From: Tetragonia tetragonoides
Lineage: Eukaryota; Streptophyta; Magnoliopsida; Caryophyllales; Aizoaceae
Assembly (NCBI GenBank): GCA_038025085.1
Contig: CM076147.1
Coordinates: 4,507,501-4,571,500 of the forward strand
DNA: 64,000 bases
Direction: 5' to 3'
Below, in pieces: positions 12,006-23,957 of this stretch (the stretch's first letter is position 1; each line of letters starts with the position of its first letter). The position numbers and the translations under genes are program-made. The notes under the pieces were generated by a model. It ran no database searches. It had not been told where the DNA came from and saw only the letters and a list, made by a program, of their open reading frames with translations.

Positions 12006-13734
12006 ACTTGTCAATACTAATGATATTGAACCCAATACAGGCTCTATTAGTACAAGGAATTAGTAAAATGAAAATATAATACCCATTCAACCCCATAGAT
12101 TCTAAATCCACCAAACTGTATGCTTGGTTTGGTACACTATGATTTAAAATGAAAAACCCCAACCTTTATATTAGGAAAATTTGACGTCCATAACCCCAAG
12201 TTTTACGTAATCCTAAGTTGAAAATTTCACATAAATCATCCCAAGTTGACACAAACCACCAGAAAGGCACCACGACCTTACGGCTTAGATTTGCATCCAT
12301 ATGCTGTGTGGATCTATATTATAAAATAAACATTCTCTCCTCATCGCCAGGCTCTGTTCCTGCTGCTCCCCTTTCAGGCTGAACTGATGCTCCTAATCCA
12401 TCAAATAAATTTCACCCCTCCCTTTCTCCACGTTCTCCTTCCCTTATCCTTTTCTTCTTGTCACCCTAATGCTGCTTCCTTCCCTTTCCCAAACCTTCCA
12501 ACTGAGTTACAAAGTTTGGGGGCATCCATTTCAAATACGAGAATCAAACCTTTAATTTTTTAAGAAAATTCCAGTATCACAACCTTCAACCCTGTATTAT
12601 CAACTCCTCGTTCCACAATGTTACTCGAGTACCACTTCAATTTACTATCCTAGCCCCAAAATATGAATAATTACTAGTATTTTCAGACCCCTTGTTTGTT
12701 CTCACTTCCCTCGTACCAAAAAACCATACGCCCTAATCTGATCAACACTTCATGGATTAAATGTGCATTAGGAAAGGACAGCTTGAATTCTCTCTATATC
12801 TAACCTCTACGATGTCAGCGACAACGATTTTTTTTTAATAGCCCAAATATTTGATTTCAGAAGGAGACTAGATATTGATTTATCTTTTAATAAAAAAAAA
12901 TTCATAATACAGCCATCAGCATTTGTCTCACTATTGTTAAGTAAGGCAAACCACCAATTATGTACCAAGTTCTTTTACACGAGTGTGCATGCAATACAGG
13001 ATTCAAGAAAATTCAGCACGTTGAGATACTTACTCGACAGCTTGCTCTCTCGTTGGAGTAAGAATAAGGACCCTAATTGCTGGCACACGCTTAGGACGAT
13101 GTAATAGCCTCTCCAATGTTGCCAGGCTAAATGCAGCAGTCTACATAAATCAACAGCGACCAAATATAAATTCCAACAATACCCCAAGCCAACATATCAT
13201 TCCAAACAGAGGACATATCAAGATTTGCATAAAGTTCTCCACAAATTTGAGCCAAAGACAATCAAAGTCCATTCTTTTCCACAGTAACTATTACAAAATA
13301 CAAATTAAATTGAAATTAAATACCTTTCCAGAACCAGTACTTGCACTACCACACATATCCTGCCCAGTCATCGCTAATGGTATGCATGTGGCCTACAAAC
13401 AAATCCATTTTCAATACAATCAGCTATGACAAAAACAGAAGGGTAATCAACTGAAGCAAAAACCATATTTTGCACCAAACCTGAATTGGTGTTGGCTCAA
13501 TGTACCCCAACGCTTCACAAGCTCTAAGCAATGACCTCGAAAGGCTGAGCTCCATAAATGATTTAGCTTGAAAGGAAACACCTTCGGCCTGCGAAAAAAA
13601 TGGCTTTTTTTTAGCACTCTCTTCATCATCTACTTACTCTAGCTTGTAATCCACCTAATCAACCATTTCCCCTAAACGCATCAAAGTGTGCCAAATTCAC
13701 CTAAAAATCTTAAATCTCAATAACCATAAATTTC

Positions 13735-14460
13735 ACCATATCTCACACTTGCACAACTCAAACTCAAACTCAAACTCAATTGAAATTTCACAAATTGAGA
13801 AGAGAGAGATACTTGTCTGTGAGCTCAGTACCAAAAATTGAGCAAATTTGCGCTAATATCTTTCAAAGTTCTAACATAATCTCCGTCAATAGTGCTATCA
13901 TATATTCTGCTATATTTCACACTTGCGTGAATTGAAATTGCAGAAATAAAGACTTCACAGCTTGAAGAGAGAGAGATAGAAAAGCAATACTTATTCTGTG
14001 AGGCTCGGTAACAAAAATCGACCAAATTCACTCTAACAAGTAACAATCTTTCTAATATAGCTTCCATCGCTATAAAACTATCACAAATTTGACAAATTTC
14101 ACACTTCCGCGACTCAAAATCAATTGAAACATCACTAACTGAGACCTCACAACTTAAAAGGGAACACAAAGAGAAATCAATATTCGCAAAATCAGCTCAT
14201 ATTATTTAATATAATATCCGTTCCTATAAAACTTTCATAAATTTAATAAATTTCACACTTTTGCAACTTAAACTCAACTGAAATTTCACAAATTGAGACC
14301 TCACAGTAAAGGATTATTTGTCTCTGAAGCTCAGTATCAAAAATTGTGCAAATTTGCTCTAATATCTTTTCAGCATATCAAATATTTTTGATAAATTTCA
14401 CACTTGTGCAACTCAAATTCAACTGCAATTTCACTACTTAAGACCCATCAAAGTCTCTTA
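13735..14460. repeat. Degenerate tandem repeat, ~145-180-bp unit, about five copies
   Basis: A shared TTTCACACTTG(C/T) marker occurs at about 13737, 13913, 14095, 14250 and 14395. Several units also carry an AGAGAGAGATACTTGTCTGTGAG-like block and AAAATTGAGCAAATTTGC. The first block resembles the exon-1 / intron-1 border of the helicase pseudogene (14715-14745), so the array probably grew from that border. It lies where the acidic-domain exon would be expected. Confidence 0.7.
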
Positions 14461-14643
14461 CTTTACCCTCAAATAAAAGTCTCTTGCTATATCAATGTGT
14501 AATTCCTACTAAACCCCTAATTTCCCACGTTTGCAAGTCAACACCCAGTCAAAACCCAGTTCATAAACGTAAACATTCAACAAATTGAGGTGCCAATTAA
14601 AAAAGTCTTTTACTTTACCAAAACCCAATTGAAATTTCGCATG

Positions 14644-14646
<3 letters not shown>

Positions 14647-14724
<78 letters not shown>
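14647..14724. repeat. (GA)n microsatellite, 78 bp
   Basis: Pure GA dinucleotides, that is (CT)n in helicase sense, beginning a few bases inside intron 1 next to the GTACCC donor at 14731-14726. All open frames through it (RERERE or SLSLSL) are artefacts. Confidence 0.97.
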
Positions 14725-14727
<3 letters not shown>

Positions 14728-15000
14728 GTACTTGTATGTGAGGCAGAACATCGTCATCTTCGATTTCAAATTCTGGTTTTTCGTCGTTTGGAGCTTCGAA
14801 CATGGGGTCTGAACCCATTGTTGGAGAGAGACAGGGGAGAGAAGAAGAAGAAGAAAAGGGGAGCAATTAGTGGAGCAAAGAGGGTTTTATAGTTGATGGT
14901 ACAAGGGTTTTGAAGAGCTACGAATAACTACGAGTCTACGATGCTTTGGAGTCGATAATTTTTTCTATAAAATTTATCACTCTTTCTTTCTTTTTTCTTA

Positions 15001-15580
15001 GGCTCTCTTTAGTTGAGCGGAAAATCGTTTTCAATTGAAAAGTATTTTCAGCTGAAAATCATTTTCAGTGTAAAATAAATTTCTGTTCATGTTTTCTGTT
15101 GTTTGGTTACAATGGAAAACAATTTTCCTGAAAAACTATTTTTTATAAAAGATAAAATCTATTAACATAGTTGCGTCGATCTCGAAAAGTTAGGTGGATT
15201 CAAAAAAAAAAATCACTTCAAACGCATATTGGAGTCAAAAATTGTACTTATTTGAAGAAAAAAACAATATTGAGAAAGTGGCCCAAAACTTCAGCCCGAG
15301 ACCCAATCAAGTTGGGTACGAGTTTGTTTTTATGACCCGATGTCCCGACAATCAAACCCGATGATCAAGTCCACTATTAGACTATTAGTGCTCCGGGGAT
15401 ATAGTGTCTCACCATCGAAAAACCGTTTTCTCTTCATTTTGAAGGGAAAATATTTACACCTATATAGGTGAAAATGGTTTTCCCGCTGAAAACCGTTTTC
15501 CTCCTTATTGTAAACCAAATAACGAAAAATGGACAAATTGTTTTCCAGGAAAACTGTTTTCACCCCAACCAAATTGAGCC
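15001..15580. mobile_element. Tourist / PIF-Harbinger-type MITE, 580 bp, TSD TTA
   Basis: The left end GGCTCTCTTTAGTTGAGCGG pairs with the right end CACCCCAACCAAATTGAGCC. TTA flanks both sides (14998-15000 and 15581-15583). GGCTC(T/A)NTTTGGTTG termini and a TTA duplication are diagnostic of Tourist-like elements. The interior has repeated GAAAA(C/T)(G/C)NTTTTC palindromes. It has no coding capacity. Confidence 0.85.
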
Positions 15581-15583
15581 TTA

Positions 15584-16635
15584 ATTTTTGCCTTTTTGGA
15601 CTGTATCAAAAAAAAAAAAAAAAAAGAGAAGAGAATTAAATTTAATATTTCAAACTATAACCTAAAGTCCTAAAACTCAAACCTAAATACAATGTCAAAC
15701 ACTAATCAAAGACCTTCAAGATACATTGGATATACATCGTCTAATTTTTTTTCTTTTCTTTTTGACTAGTTGAAATGTGGACAACAAAATTTGAAATTAC
15801 AAATATCGAGTTATAAACAAGCCTGCTTAAATGTATAAGTTTTTATAAAAAAAACCTAACCAAATTACATCGTTGAGTTCAATATCTCTTTCCTAATCCT
15901 ATTATGTAAACTCCACCTTTCTTTCAAAGTACACAAGAAAAATTAAAAAATTGAGTGATTCCAAAATTTTACATTACATAACAACGGAATTGCTTTACGT
16001 AAATCCTAAATTACTAAATGCAAATCTTTTTGTCACAATATTTCCCAATCTACCCTTTTTATTTACAAAAGCAGCTACTACCTCCTTAGTCTTATTCCTC
16101 TCAAATCTCCCCAAGGAAACCTAAATTCTAATTAACATGATGATTCCTTTGATCTACACCATATTTTTGACGAAATTAATGATCTAGAATATATATTTCA
16201 TAGAGCTATTAAAATCAGAATTAGAGTTTTTTTTTTAACCATTCATTGTTTATCGTTTATGGTGGTGGCTTGAGTAGCGGCTGTGGGGTAGTGGTACCGT
16301 GGTGGCGGCTGGGTTGGAGGTGGTACCGTGGTAGTAGGGCGGCTGGCTGAGGTCGAGAGGAGAGAGAGAGTTGCAGGTGGGTGATAGGAGAGAGAGAAAG
16401 AGAGTGCGACATTGTTGCGTTCGATTGACGGCGACTAAGGGTATTGGGTCAACGGCGCGGTGGGGTTGGGGGTTGGTGGAGTTGGGGGTTCGAGGGCGGA
16501 GGCTTTACGACTCAGGGGGTGGGGTGGTCGTTGACGATGCTTGGGGGGGGGTTCTTGTAGAGGTTGGGGCATTTGGGTTCTTATGAGACCTTTTTCACCT
16601 CAAACAATTCACTTTTCCATATCGATCATATCAAA
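15584..16635. other. No supported gene; includes a GC-rich GGTGG-repeat patch
   Basis: The AT-rich left part contains an 18-base A-run near 15608. About 16255-16570 is unusually G-rich on the plus strand (GTGGTGGCGGCTGG-type repeats and a run of nine G). A 71-codon plus-strand frame at 16371-16586 is low in complexity and unlike any family I know; I do not call it a gene. Confidence 0.4.
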
Positions 16636-16915
16636 CCTATATCTAGGGGTGAAAGTTTTGACTTTGGATTGGATTATGGCCTAATCCAAATCCAATCCAA
16701 AAATTTTGGACTTGAAATTTTGAGTCCAAATCCAATCCAAACTAAATTTGGACTTTGATTTTTGAGTCAGAATGCAATCCGAATTAACAATACTCATTTA
16801 ATTCTTGCTGTTATAAAAATATAACCGCTTCTCTGCTCTGGCGAAAAAGAGTCAGGAGAAAAAACTCTTGTTGCATACAAACCTAGCCCTTCATAGTGAG
16901 GATTTCTTAGTTTTC

Positions 16916-18208
16916 ATGGCTGACGAGATCGCCTCGAAGTGGGCGGATCTCAAAATTACTAATGAGGAAGATGAGATTGTCGATCTAACGACGGTTGGAA
17001 GTACTGAAACTGATGAGAAACTGTCCCTAACCCTTGTCGGGCGGTTACTAACGAATAGAACTTTTAATTTTGATGCATTCAAACGAACGATGTCCCAAGT
17101 TTGGAATGCTTCTAAAGGCATGTTCATTCGTGCTATTGAGAATGATTTGTTTGTGGTCTAATTTCTTCATTGGAGGGATAAGGACAAGGTATTAGATGGA
17201 GCCCCTTGGTGCTTTGACCAACAACTTGTTGTTCTGAAAGAGATGCAGGGTAATGAGCAACCTTCTCAGGTTTCTTTAACACATTGTCCTTTTTGGATCA
17301 GGATTTACAATTTACCTTTTAACTGCCAAAAAGATAATGAGGTTAGAGCGGTTGCAAGCAAGGTGGGCGAAGTGCTTGTTGTGGAACCGGATGAGTTAGG
17401 ATGGGAGCAGTCTCGGAGGGCACGTATACTGTTTGATGTGTCACTTCCATTGAAATGTTTCCAACGGGTTCGAGATAAAGCCCAGGGTCTGGTTTGGGTG
17501 GAGATCAAGTATGAACGACTACCTTTTTTCTGTTTTCGTTGTGGTCGTATGGGGCATGTGGAGAAGGACTGTGATTTGGATACAGAGGGGGACGACGATG
17601 GTGAGTGTCATTGGGGGCCTTGGTTATGGGCTTCTCCTCGAAAGGGTCGGGCTCAACAACTAGAGGAACTTAGGGCATTTACCAAACTACGTAAGGGACT
17701 GGTTTTCTGTCCTAAAAAAATCTGTGATGTTGATGAGGTTTCTTCGAGCATTGTTTCCAGGGAGAAGTGTGCTGAGTACGGAGCATGTGTTACAGCACAG
17801 GGAAAGGGTGATGTCGGTGAAGGATCTGGTGGTACGATGTCTAAGAGGGTTGATGGTTCTGTGGGATTGAAAGAAATAACATTAGGTTCTCTGATGAATA
17901 AGGATGGTGGGCCAAATGTTAACTCATTGAAGGGCATTGATACGTTAGTGGCAAAGGAAAAAGGAAAGTGTGTTGTCATAACTAAGGTAGCTCCTACTGG
18001 GCATCTAGCGGATGCATTTTCTGGGAGTGTCTCCCTGGAAACGTTGCATGGGGAACTGACAGGATCTTTTTCAGGGGGAATGGGTGTAGTTACAAGTAAC
18101 AAAGGGAGAAAATGGAAAAACAAGCTAGGAAGATGGGAGGGTCTGGTGAGATCAAAAAATGGAGTGGGGATGTTCTGGGTGGAATGGGGAAAAGGGCTAG
18201 AGATGTAA
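16916..18208 (+). pseudogene. LINE ORF1 (DUF4283 + CCHC zinc knuckle), one in-frame stop
   Basis: RNA-binding protein of the LINE. The start is the ATG at 16916 (MADEIASKW). A DUF4283-like fold spans roughly residues 15-150 (PWCFDQQLVVL), followed by a CX2CX4HX4C knuckle at about 17530-17571 (CFRCGRMGHVEKDC) and a long low-complexity Gly/Lys-rich tail. The TAA at 17159-17161 interrupts an otherwise continuous frame in the DUF4283 region, between VV and FLHW. ORF1 proteins of this type coat the LINE RNA. Confidence 0.85.
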
Positions 18209-18386
18209 AGGATGTGACGATGGTTGAGGAAAATGAAGGTCTAGATGGCAGAGGCAAACGTATTAATGTGACAGATGGTTCCGATGTTTTTTATCCGGTG
18301 GAGACTGGTGGAATCCAGTCTCGCCAGTCGCCATGAGTACTTTGTGTCACAACTGACGGGGGCTGGGAAATCCTTGGGCAGTTGCT

Positions 18387-21300
18387 TTACTCCGTGATTT
18401 GATACGGAGAGAGGCCCCGTCCATTATTTTTCTTTGTGAAACTAAATTGAGTGGACGCGAAATGAAACCGATTCAAAATAGGTTAAATGGATATGATGGT
18501 GTTTTCATTGATAGTGCGGGTAGGTCTGGGGGTTTGGCGATGTTGTGGAAACGTGATGATGTAGTAATTCAGCTTCTATCTATGACCCTTCATTATATTG
18601 ATGTGTTGGTGGAGAGGGGTTTGGGAGAAGTTCCTTGGCGTCTGACTGGTTTTTATGGGTGGCCCGAAGTTTCCAATAGGCATCTTTCTTGGTCCCAACT
18701 TGATATTTTAGCGGGTGCAAGGAATGACCCATGGGTGTGTATTGGTGATTTTAATGAGGTGTTGTTTAGTACAGAGGTATTGGGAAGGAACGATAGGGCG
18801 GAATGACAAATGCGAAATTTCCGTGATGTCGTAAACCGTTGTGGGTTAAGGGATGTTCGTTATAGTGGGTATTGTTTTACTTATGATAATGGTCGTCCAG
18901 GTCTGGAGAACGTTCAAAGTAGACTTGATAGAGCGTTTGTATCAGAATCGTGGTTGGATATCTTTCCGCATTCCAAAGTTATTCATTTGGAGCGTGAAAT
19001 TTCTATCATGCACCCATCAAATTGTTGGTTGATGATCCTGGGAGTAGGGCTGAAAGGAGGGAGAGGTTATTCCATTTTGAGCAAATTTGGGCTGATCACG
19101 AAGGTTGTGGGGAGATAGTGGAACAAGCGTGGGATTTTGGTGGGCCCTCGGTTTGTGATAAGATTAACGTCTGTGCTACTGAGTTGAAGTCTTGGGGTGA
19201 GTCAACTTTTGGCAAGGTATTTCGTGAGCTGCGTACTAAGAGACGGAAGCTTAAGAAATTAAATGGGAGTGGGCTGTCCCCACAACAATTACAAACCAGG
19301 AAACAATTGATTAGGGAGATTGAGATGTTGGTGAGGGAAGAGGAAACGTATTGGAGGCAACGCTCATGTGTTTTATGGTTGGAAGCTGGTGATAAAAATA
19401 CTAAATTTTTCCACACGAGGGCAACACAACGAAGAAAGAAGAATACTATTCGTGCTTTGCAGGATGTTGACGGGGTTGAAAAAGCAGGCGATACAGAAGT
19501 AGCTCGAATTGCTGGTAATTATTTTGGGTCTTTATTTGCAACTTCTACACCTTGTAATATTGATGATGCAGTGGTTGGGGTAGATAGACGTGTGATGGAA
19601 GAGATGAATGCAAGTTTGAGAGCAACATATTCGACGGATGAAGTACATCATGCTCTTGAACAAATGCATCCAATTTAAGCACCAGGGTCCGATGGTATGT
19701 GTCCACTATTTTTTCAAACGTACTGGAATATTGTGGGTCATGGTGTATGTAATCGTGTGCTTTCGGTTCTTAATGGTGCTCAAATGCCTGCAACGTTGAA
19801 TCATACTTTTATTGCTTTGATCCCCAAAAAAAAAAGATCCCAAATTGGTTTCAGATTTTAGGCCTATAAGCTTGTGCAATGTGGTGTATAAATTAATTTC
19901 AAAGGTACTTGCGAATAGGCTTAAATCTTTTTTTGCCCCAAATTATTTCTGTTAACCAAAGTGCCTTTACTCTGGGACGGCTTATAAGTGATAATATTCT
20001 TGTAAGTTTTGAGCTCTTTCATTACATGAAGAATCTTTCTTCTGGTGATAGTTTTTGTGCTCTTAAATTGGATATGTCTAAAGCTTATGACAGAATTGAG
20101 TGAGACTTTTTGGAGAGATGTTTGGTGAAAATGGGGTTTGATAATCTTTGGATTGGGAGAGTAATGGAATGTGTTAAAACAGTATCTTTCTCATTGCTTG
20201 TTAATGGGCAACCTTCAGATTCTTTTTTTCCGGAACGTGGACTTCGTCAAGGGGACCCGATCTCTCCTTATCTTTTTATTTTGTGTATGGAAGCTTTTTC
20301 AGGGTTAATAAGAATGGCTGCAGAAAATCAAGCCATAAGAGGGTTACGTATTTGTAGTGGTGCTCCTATTGTGACTCACTTATTTTTCGCCGATGACAGT
20401 ATCCTATTTTTTGAGGCCTCTAGGGAAAATGCCATGGAGGTTGAGCGTGTTATGAGGGCTTATGAGACAGCTTCGAGTCAACGTGTGAGTCTGGAAAAAA
20501 CAAGCATTTGGTTCAGTAAGAATGCTCGGGTTCAGAATAAGGAGGAAGTTACTAGTGTTTTGAATGTCAATGAGGTTGAAGTGTTTGATAAATACTTGGG
20601 TCTCACTACCATTGTTGGGAGGTCTAAAAAGAATATTTACTCATCGATCAAGGAGAGGTTATGGAAACGTCTTCAAGGTTGGAAGGGTTTGTTGTTATCA
20701 AGAGCAGATAGGGAAATTTTGATAAAGGCAGTGGCCCAATCTATTCCCACCTATGTACTGAGTGTTTTTAAAATCTCAGCAAACTTCTGCAACAATATTC
20801 GTTCATTAGTAGCTCAATTCTTTTGGGGTCAACGAAATAGAGAAAGGAAGATACACAGGATTGCTTGGCATAAGATGTGTAAACCGAAGAGTAGAGGAGG
20901 TCTTGGTTTCCGAGAAATAAAGCTTTTCAACTGGGCTCTCTTAGGTAAGCAAGATTGGAGGCTTGTTACAGAGGAGGACAGCTTATTAGCAAGTATTTAT
21001 AAGGCTAAGTATTATCCTAGGGGCTGTTTCATGGATGCACAACTTAGTTACAGTCTGAGTTATACATGGAGAGGAATTTGGGAGGCGAAGTGGATTCTGA
21101 AAAAATGTCTAAAATGGAGGATTGGTGTCAGATCAGAGGTAAGGGTTTGGAGTGACTCATGGTTGCCTGGACACGGTGCGCGAACTGTAATTACACCCAG
21201 GGGTGAGAATGACCCATGCATGAAAGTTTCTGATCTTATTGACGGGAATTTGGGTCGATGGAATAATGGTCTTGTTCGCAATTTATTCTTGCGTTTTGAA

Positions 21301-22356
21301 GCTGACAGAATTTTATCTATTCCTCTGAGTGACCGTTATCCGGTTGATTTGTTGTGTTGGGGTTTTGAAAAAAATGGAGTATATTCGGTGCGCAGCGCAT
21401 ATAATGCGGCCTTTCAAGCTAGCTATGACGATACAGTTGCTGGGCCTTCATCTGTGAATTTATCAATTTGGAAGAAGGTGTGGAATGCACAAGTGCTCCC
21501 TCGTGTTAAATTGTTTATTTGGCGTGCCTGCCCATGGTGCTCTACCAACAAAATTGGGTCTACATAGACGAATTGAAGGGATACCTGCAGAGTGTGAGGT
21601 GTGTATAGGTGTTGAGGAGAGTGTTGAACATGTGTTATTTCATTGTCCTTTAGCACAATTAATTTGGGAGGAAGGTGAAGTGGATCACTACAGACCAAGA
21701 ATAGGTGTTTTTTTTTTGATTGGCTTAATAGTTTTGGCAGTATTCTTGATGGTGGGATGCTTGCTAGGCTTTTATTTCTGGTTTGGGAAATTTGGAATGC
21801 TCGTAATAAAAGAACTTTTGAACATGTTATCCAAGAGCCAAGGGAGGTGGTCTCTTATGTTGATCGTTTAATGGCAGAGGTTGTGGGACAGACTGCGAGT
21901 TTACGTCAACAGGATGTCAGCTAGGTTGTGTTGTGGAAAAAACCCGAGTTTGATGTGGTTAAAGTCAATGTAGATGCTGGACGGTTGGGGACTACAGGTA
22001 CTTGTTTGGGTATCATATGCAGGAATTCTAATGGGTTGGCTATGGTTGGTGCTACTATGCAGTTTGAGGAAGAATGGGAGATTGCTACTGCAGAGCTGAA
22101 GGCTATTAAGTTGGGTATGCAGCTGGCTAGATGAAATGGTTTCACTAGTATCATCATGGAGAGTGACTGCTTACAAGCTATTAACGCTCTCAAGTCTGAG
22201 AAGCGAGGTCGAAGTGCGTTGGATCTTTTAGTTGATGATATTTCCTATATTTCTGTTGAATTTAGTTTTGTACTTTGGTTCCATGTTAAAAGGGATGAAA
22301 ATACTGTTGCCTATGAGTTAGCACATGTGCGTCCTTGGGTTGTAGGTTGTCCTTAG
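18387..22356 (+). pseudogene. LINE ORF2 (endonuclease, RT, zf-RVT, RNase H), broken
   Basis: The endonuclease starts near 18399 (FLCETKL) with GDFNEV at about 18739-18756. RT has RQGDP near 20245 and FADD near 20388. zf-RVT is at about 21590-21660 (CEVCIGVEESVEHVLFHCP). RNase H lies from about 21928 to 22356 with DAG, AELKAIKLG and ESDCLQ. Lesions: in-frame stops at 18804-18806, 19676-19678 and 20101-20103 (TGA where EW is expected); frameshifts near 19015, 19830 (A-run), 19930 and 21520; a further stop near 22132. The initiation codon is not certain. Confidence 0.9.
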
Positions 22357-23005
22357 AAACGCTTTGGAACATGATATGTTAAACGAAGTAAACTAATGCC
22401 GGTTAAGGCATTTCTTTCCAAAAAAAAAAACGAATGCAATCCGAATTATTTTCCATAATCCAATCTGATTCAAGTAATCCAATTTTTTTCTTGACTCTTT
22501 ACCTTTTCTACAACAATGTTCATTACTTAAAAAAAGTTCATCGATAAGGTAATAATAATGTCGAAGCCAACTACAAGTCTACAACATTCACTAAAAAAAA
22601 ATGCAAATTATGTAGTTTCAAAGGTGTTCGTTAGTACGAATTGCTGCTAAGGCGTGACTTGAGTGAGTTGTTTGGAAGGGTTTTTCTCTCTTAATTTATG
22701 TATGTATTTTATCATTGCCTTCAATCCCTTGGATTTTAATTTGTAGTTTATACTTTTTATTTGTGATTAGTATCATTTTTGGATTATATGTATTTTTATT
22801 TGTTAATTTATATCTAATTTGGATTGGATTGGATTATTGGACTCCGAAAGGGTGAGTCCGAATCCATTCCAAAAATCCAAAAAATATTTTTTTCGAGTAC
22901 GAATCCAATCCGAAATTCAAAAAGTCCAATCCGAATCGCCTAATTTGGACTGGATTGGATTGGATTTTGGATTTAATTCGAATAAGTTTCACCCCTACCC
23001 ATATC

Positions 23006-23149
23006 ACTCTAATGTGTATATACATGAACAATTTAATTGATAACAACCTCAGCTGCTTCTTCTCTTTGTTGAATGGCATTTGGGTGATTGAGTTTTGGGG
23101 TTTTTCATTGCTTTTGTTTTGTCTTTTCTTTTTTCATTTTTGTTTATAA
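23006..23149. other. Short AT-rich spacer
   Basis: Nothing recognised between the hAT-type element and the reverse Helitron. Confidence 0.4.
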
Positions 23150-23957
23150 CTAGTTACATCCCAGTGTGATGCACGGTTTGTGTGTGAATATTTAATAATA
23201 CTCATTTTATTGGTACAAAATTTCAAGAGACTTTACGCATATGTTATATCTGGATACAAAAATCTTATTCTATGAACAGATGTCTTAATATGGTACAAAC
23301 CTACAACATTGAATCCATTTCAGAGCGGAATACTAAAAATATACAATATCTCTTTCATTCTTAATCATTTTTTTTTTCACAACCAAGGGTATCCACCGTC
23401 CACAACAGTGACTATTTCCCCGCGTTGGCTTATAAGGACCTCAAAGGGTGGGACAACTGGCCAATGAATTTAAAGCTGCTCCATGCCCAAGGCGAGATTC
23501 GAACCCTCGACCTTGGTTAAGGATGGAAGAGGCGCTAGCACTCAACCACACTTTCTTGGTTAACCAAACTAAACTAACATAGCGTTTAATATCCAGTCTA
23601 AAAGACCACCACCACCTAATTTATAGTTTAAACCTAATTGGTATAGACAAACTTGTTATTTTTGTTGCAATTTACTCCAATAACTAGTGTCCAATATCCA
23701 ATCCAAAAAACCACCACCGACTAATGTTCTTTTAAGTCCCTTTAATGCATTTTTAATTAAAGAATGATTAATGAATAGTCGTGCATGAACTGCTTCATAC
23801 ATTGCATATGCTTTAATATGTCATGGATTTGTCCATGAATTACCTTAGCTTCTACCATACATTATTGAACCGATGTAATTAAATTATGTGCATTGAACAA
23901 CCTTGACACTCAATTAATACTTTCACATTGAGCGTGTATATATATATATATAATAGA
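23150..23957 (-). mobile_element. Non-autonomous Helitron, reverse orientation
   Basis: Read on the minus strand it opens TCTATTATATATATATATAC after an A and closes CCGTGCATCACACTGGGATG-TAA-CTAG before a T. The 3' hairpin is imperfect. About 800 bp, no coding. It differs internally from the pair at 5.4-8.9 kb but has the same style of 5' end. A SINE lies inside. Confidence 0.6.
23369..23570 (-). mobile_element. tRNA-derived SINE
   Basis: The minus strand starts near 23570 with an A-box-like GTGGTTGAGTGCTAGCG, a B-box GGTTCGAATCTC near 23482-23493, and a 3' end in A-residues (T-run 23369-23378 on plus). Spacing of internal pol III boxes followed by a tRNA-unrelated body and A tail is typical of plant SINEs. 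The target duplication is not clear. Confidence 0.65.

Larger units (their letters stand above)
10101..14818 (-). pseudogene. DEAD-box RNA helicase pseudogene, DRS1 / Arabidopsis RH28-like
   Basis: Intron-containing (duplicated, not processed) copy of a nucleolar DEAD-box helicase used in 60S ribosome biogenesis. Exons on the minus strand: 14818-14732 (29 codons, ATG), 13588-13481 (Q motif, ending EPTPIQ), 13392-13324 (Walker A STGSGK), 13140-13034 (TPTRE), 11563-11485 (ending GGQSSK), and 10999 to about 10101 (DEAD near 10873, SAT near 10795, then [11 protein letters not shown]). Junction phases agree across all these exons. Damage: the acceptor before 11563 reads CG instead of AG; there is a 4-bp deletion after the SATM motif (about 10785), an extra G at about 10398, a missing base at about 10283 and a 2-bp loss near 10140; conserved Arg of AARGLD is Leu. 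The acidic N-terminal exon expected between exons 1 and 2 is absent, and the C-terminus is missing. Confidence 0.9.
16787..22431 (+). mobile_element. Near-full-length L1-type LINE with RNase H, 5.6 kb
   Basis: It is flanked by a perfect 17-bp target duplication, GAATGCAATCCGAATTA, at 16770-16786 and 22432-22448, and ends in a short poly(A) tract (about 22420-22430). Order: ORF1 (16916-18208), then ORF2 with endonuclease, RT, zf-RVT and RNase H to about 22356. This two-ORF plan with a CCHC knuckle in ORF1 and a C-terminal RNase H is that of plant L1 LINEs. Both ORFs have nonsense or frameshift damage, so the copy is not autonomous, although the perfect TSD argues against great age. Confidence 0.93.
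16644..22997. mobile_element. hAT-type miniature element (~690 bp net) split by a LINE
   Basis: The left end TAGGGGTGAAAGTTTTGAC and the right end AAGTTTCACCCCTA are inverted, with flanking 8-bp near-duplications CCTATATC (16636-16643) and CCCATATC (22998-23005). Subterminal TCCAATCCAAA / TTTGGATTGGA repeats fill both halves. Removing the LINE and one TSD leaves about 692 bp with no coding sequence. Ends, 8-bp duplication and subterminal repeats fit the hAT superfamily. Confidence 0.8.

Noticed and set aside
14509..14892. ORFs of RERERE / SLSLSL
   Set aside because: Translation of the (GA)n array on both strands; only the first 29 codons from 14818 on minus belong to the helicase.
16371..16586. 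71-codon plus-strand ORF
   Set aside because: Gly/Val/Arg low complexity in a G-rich patch, no homology recognised.
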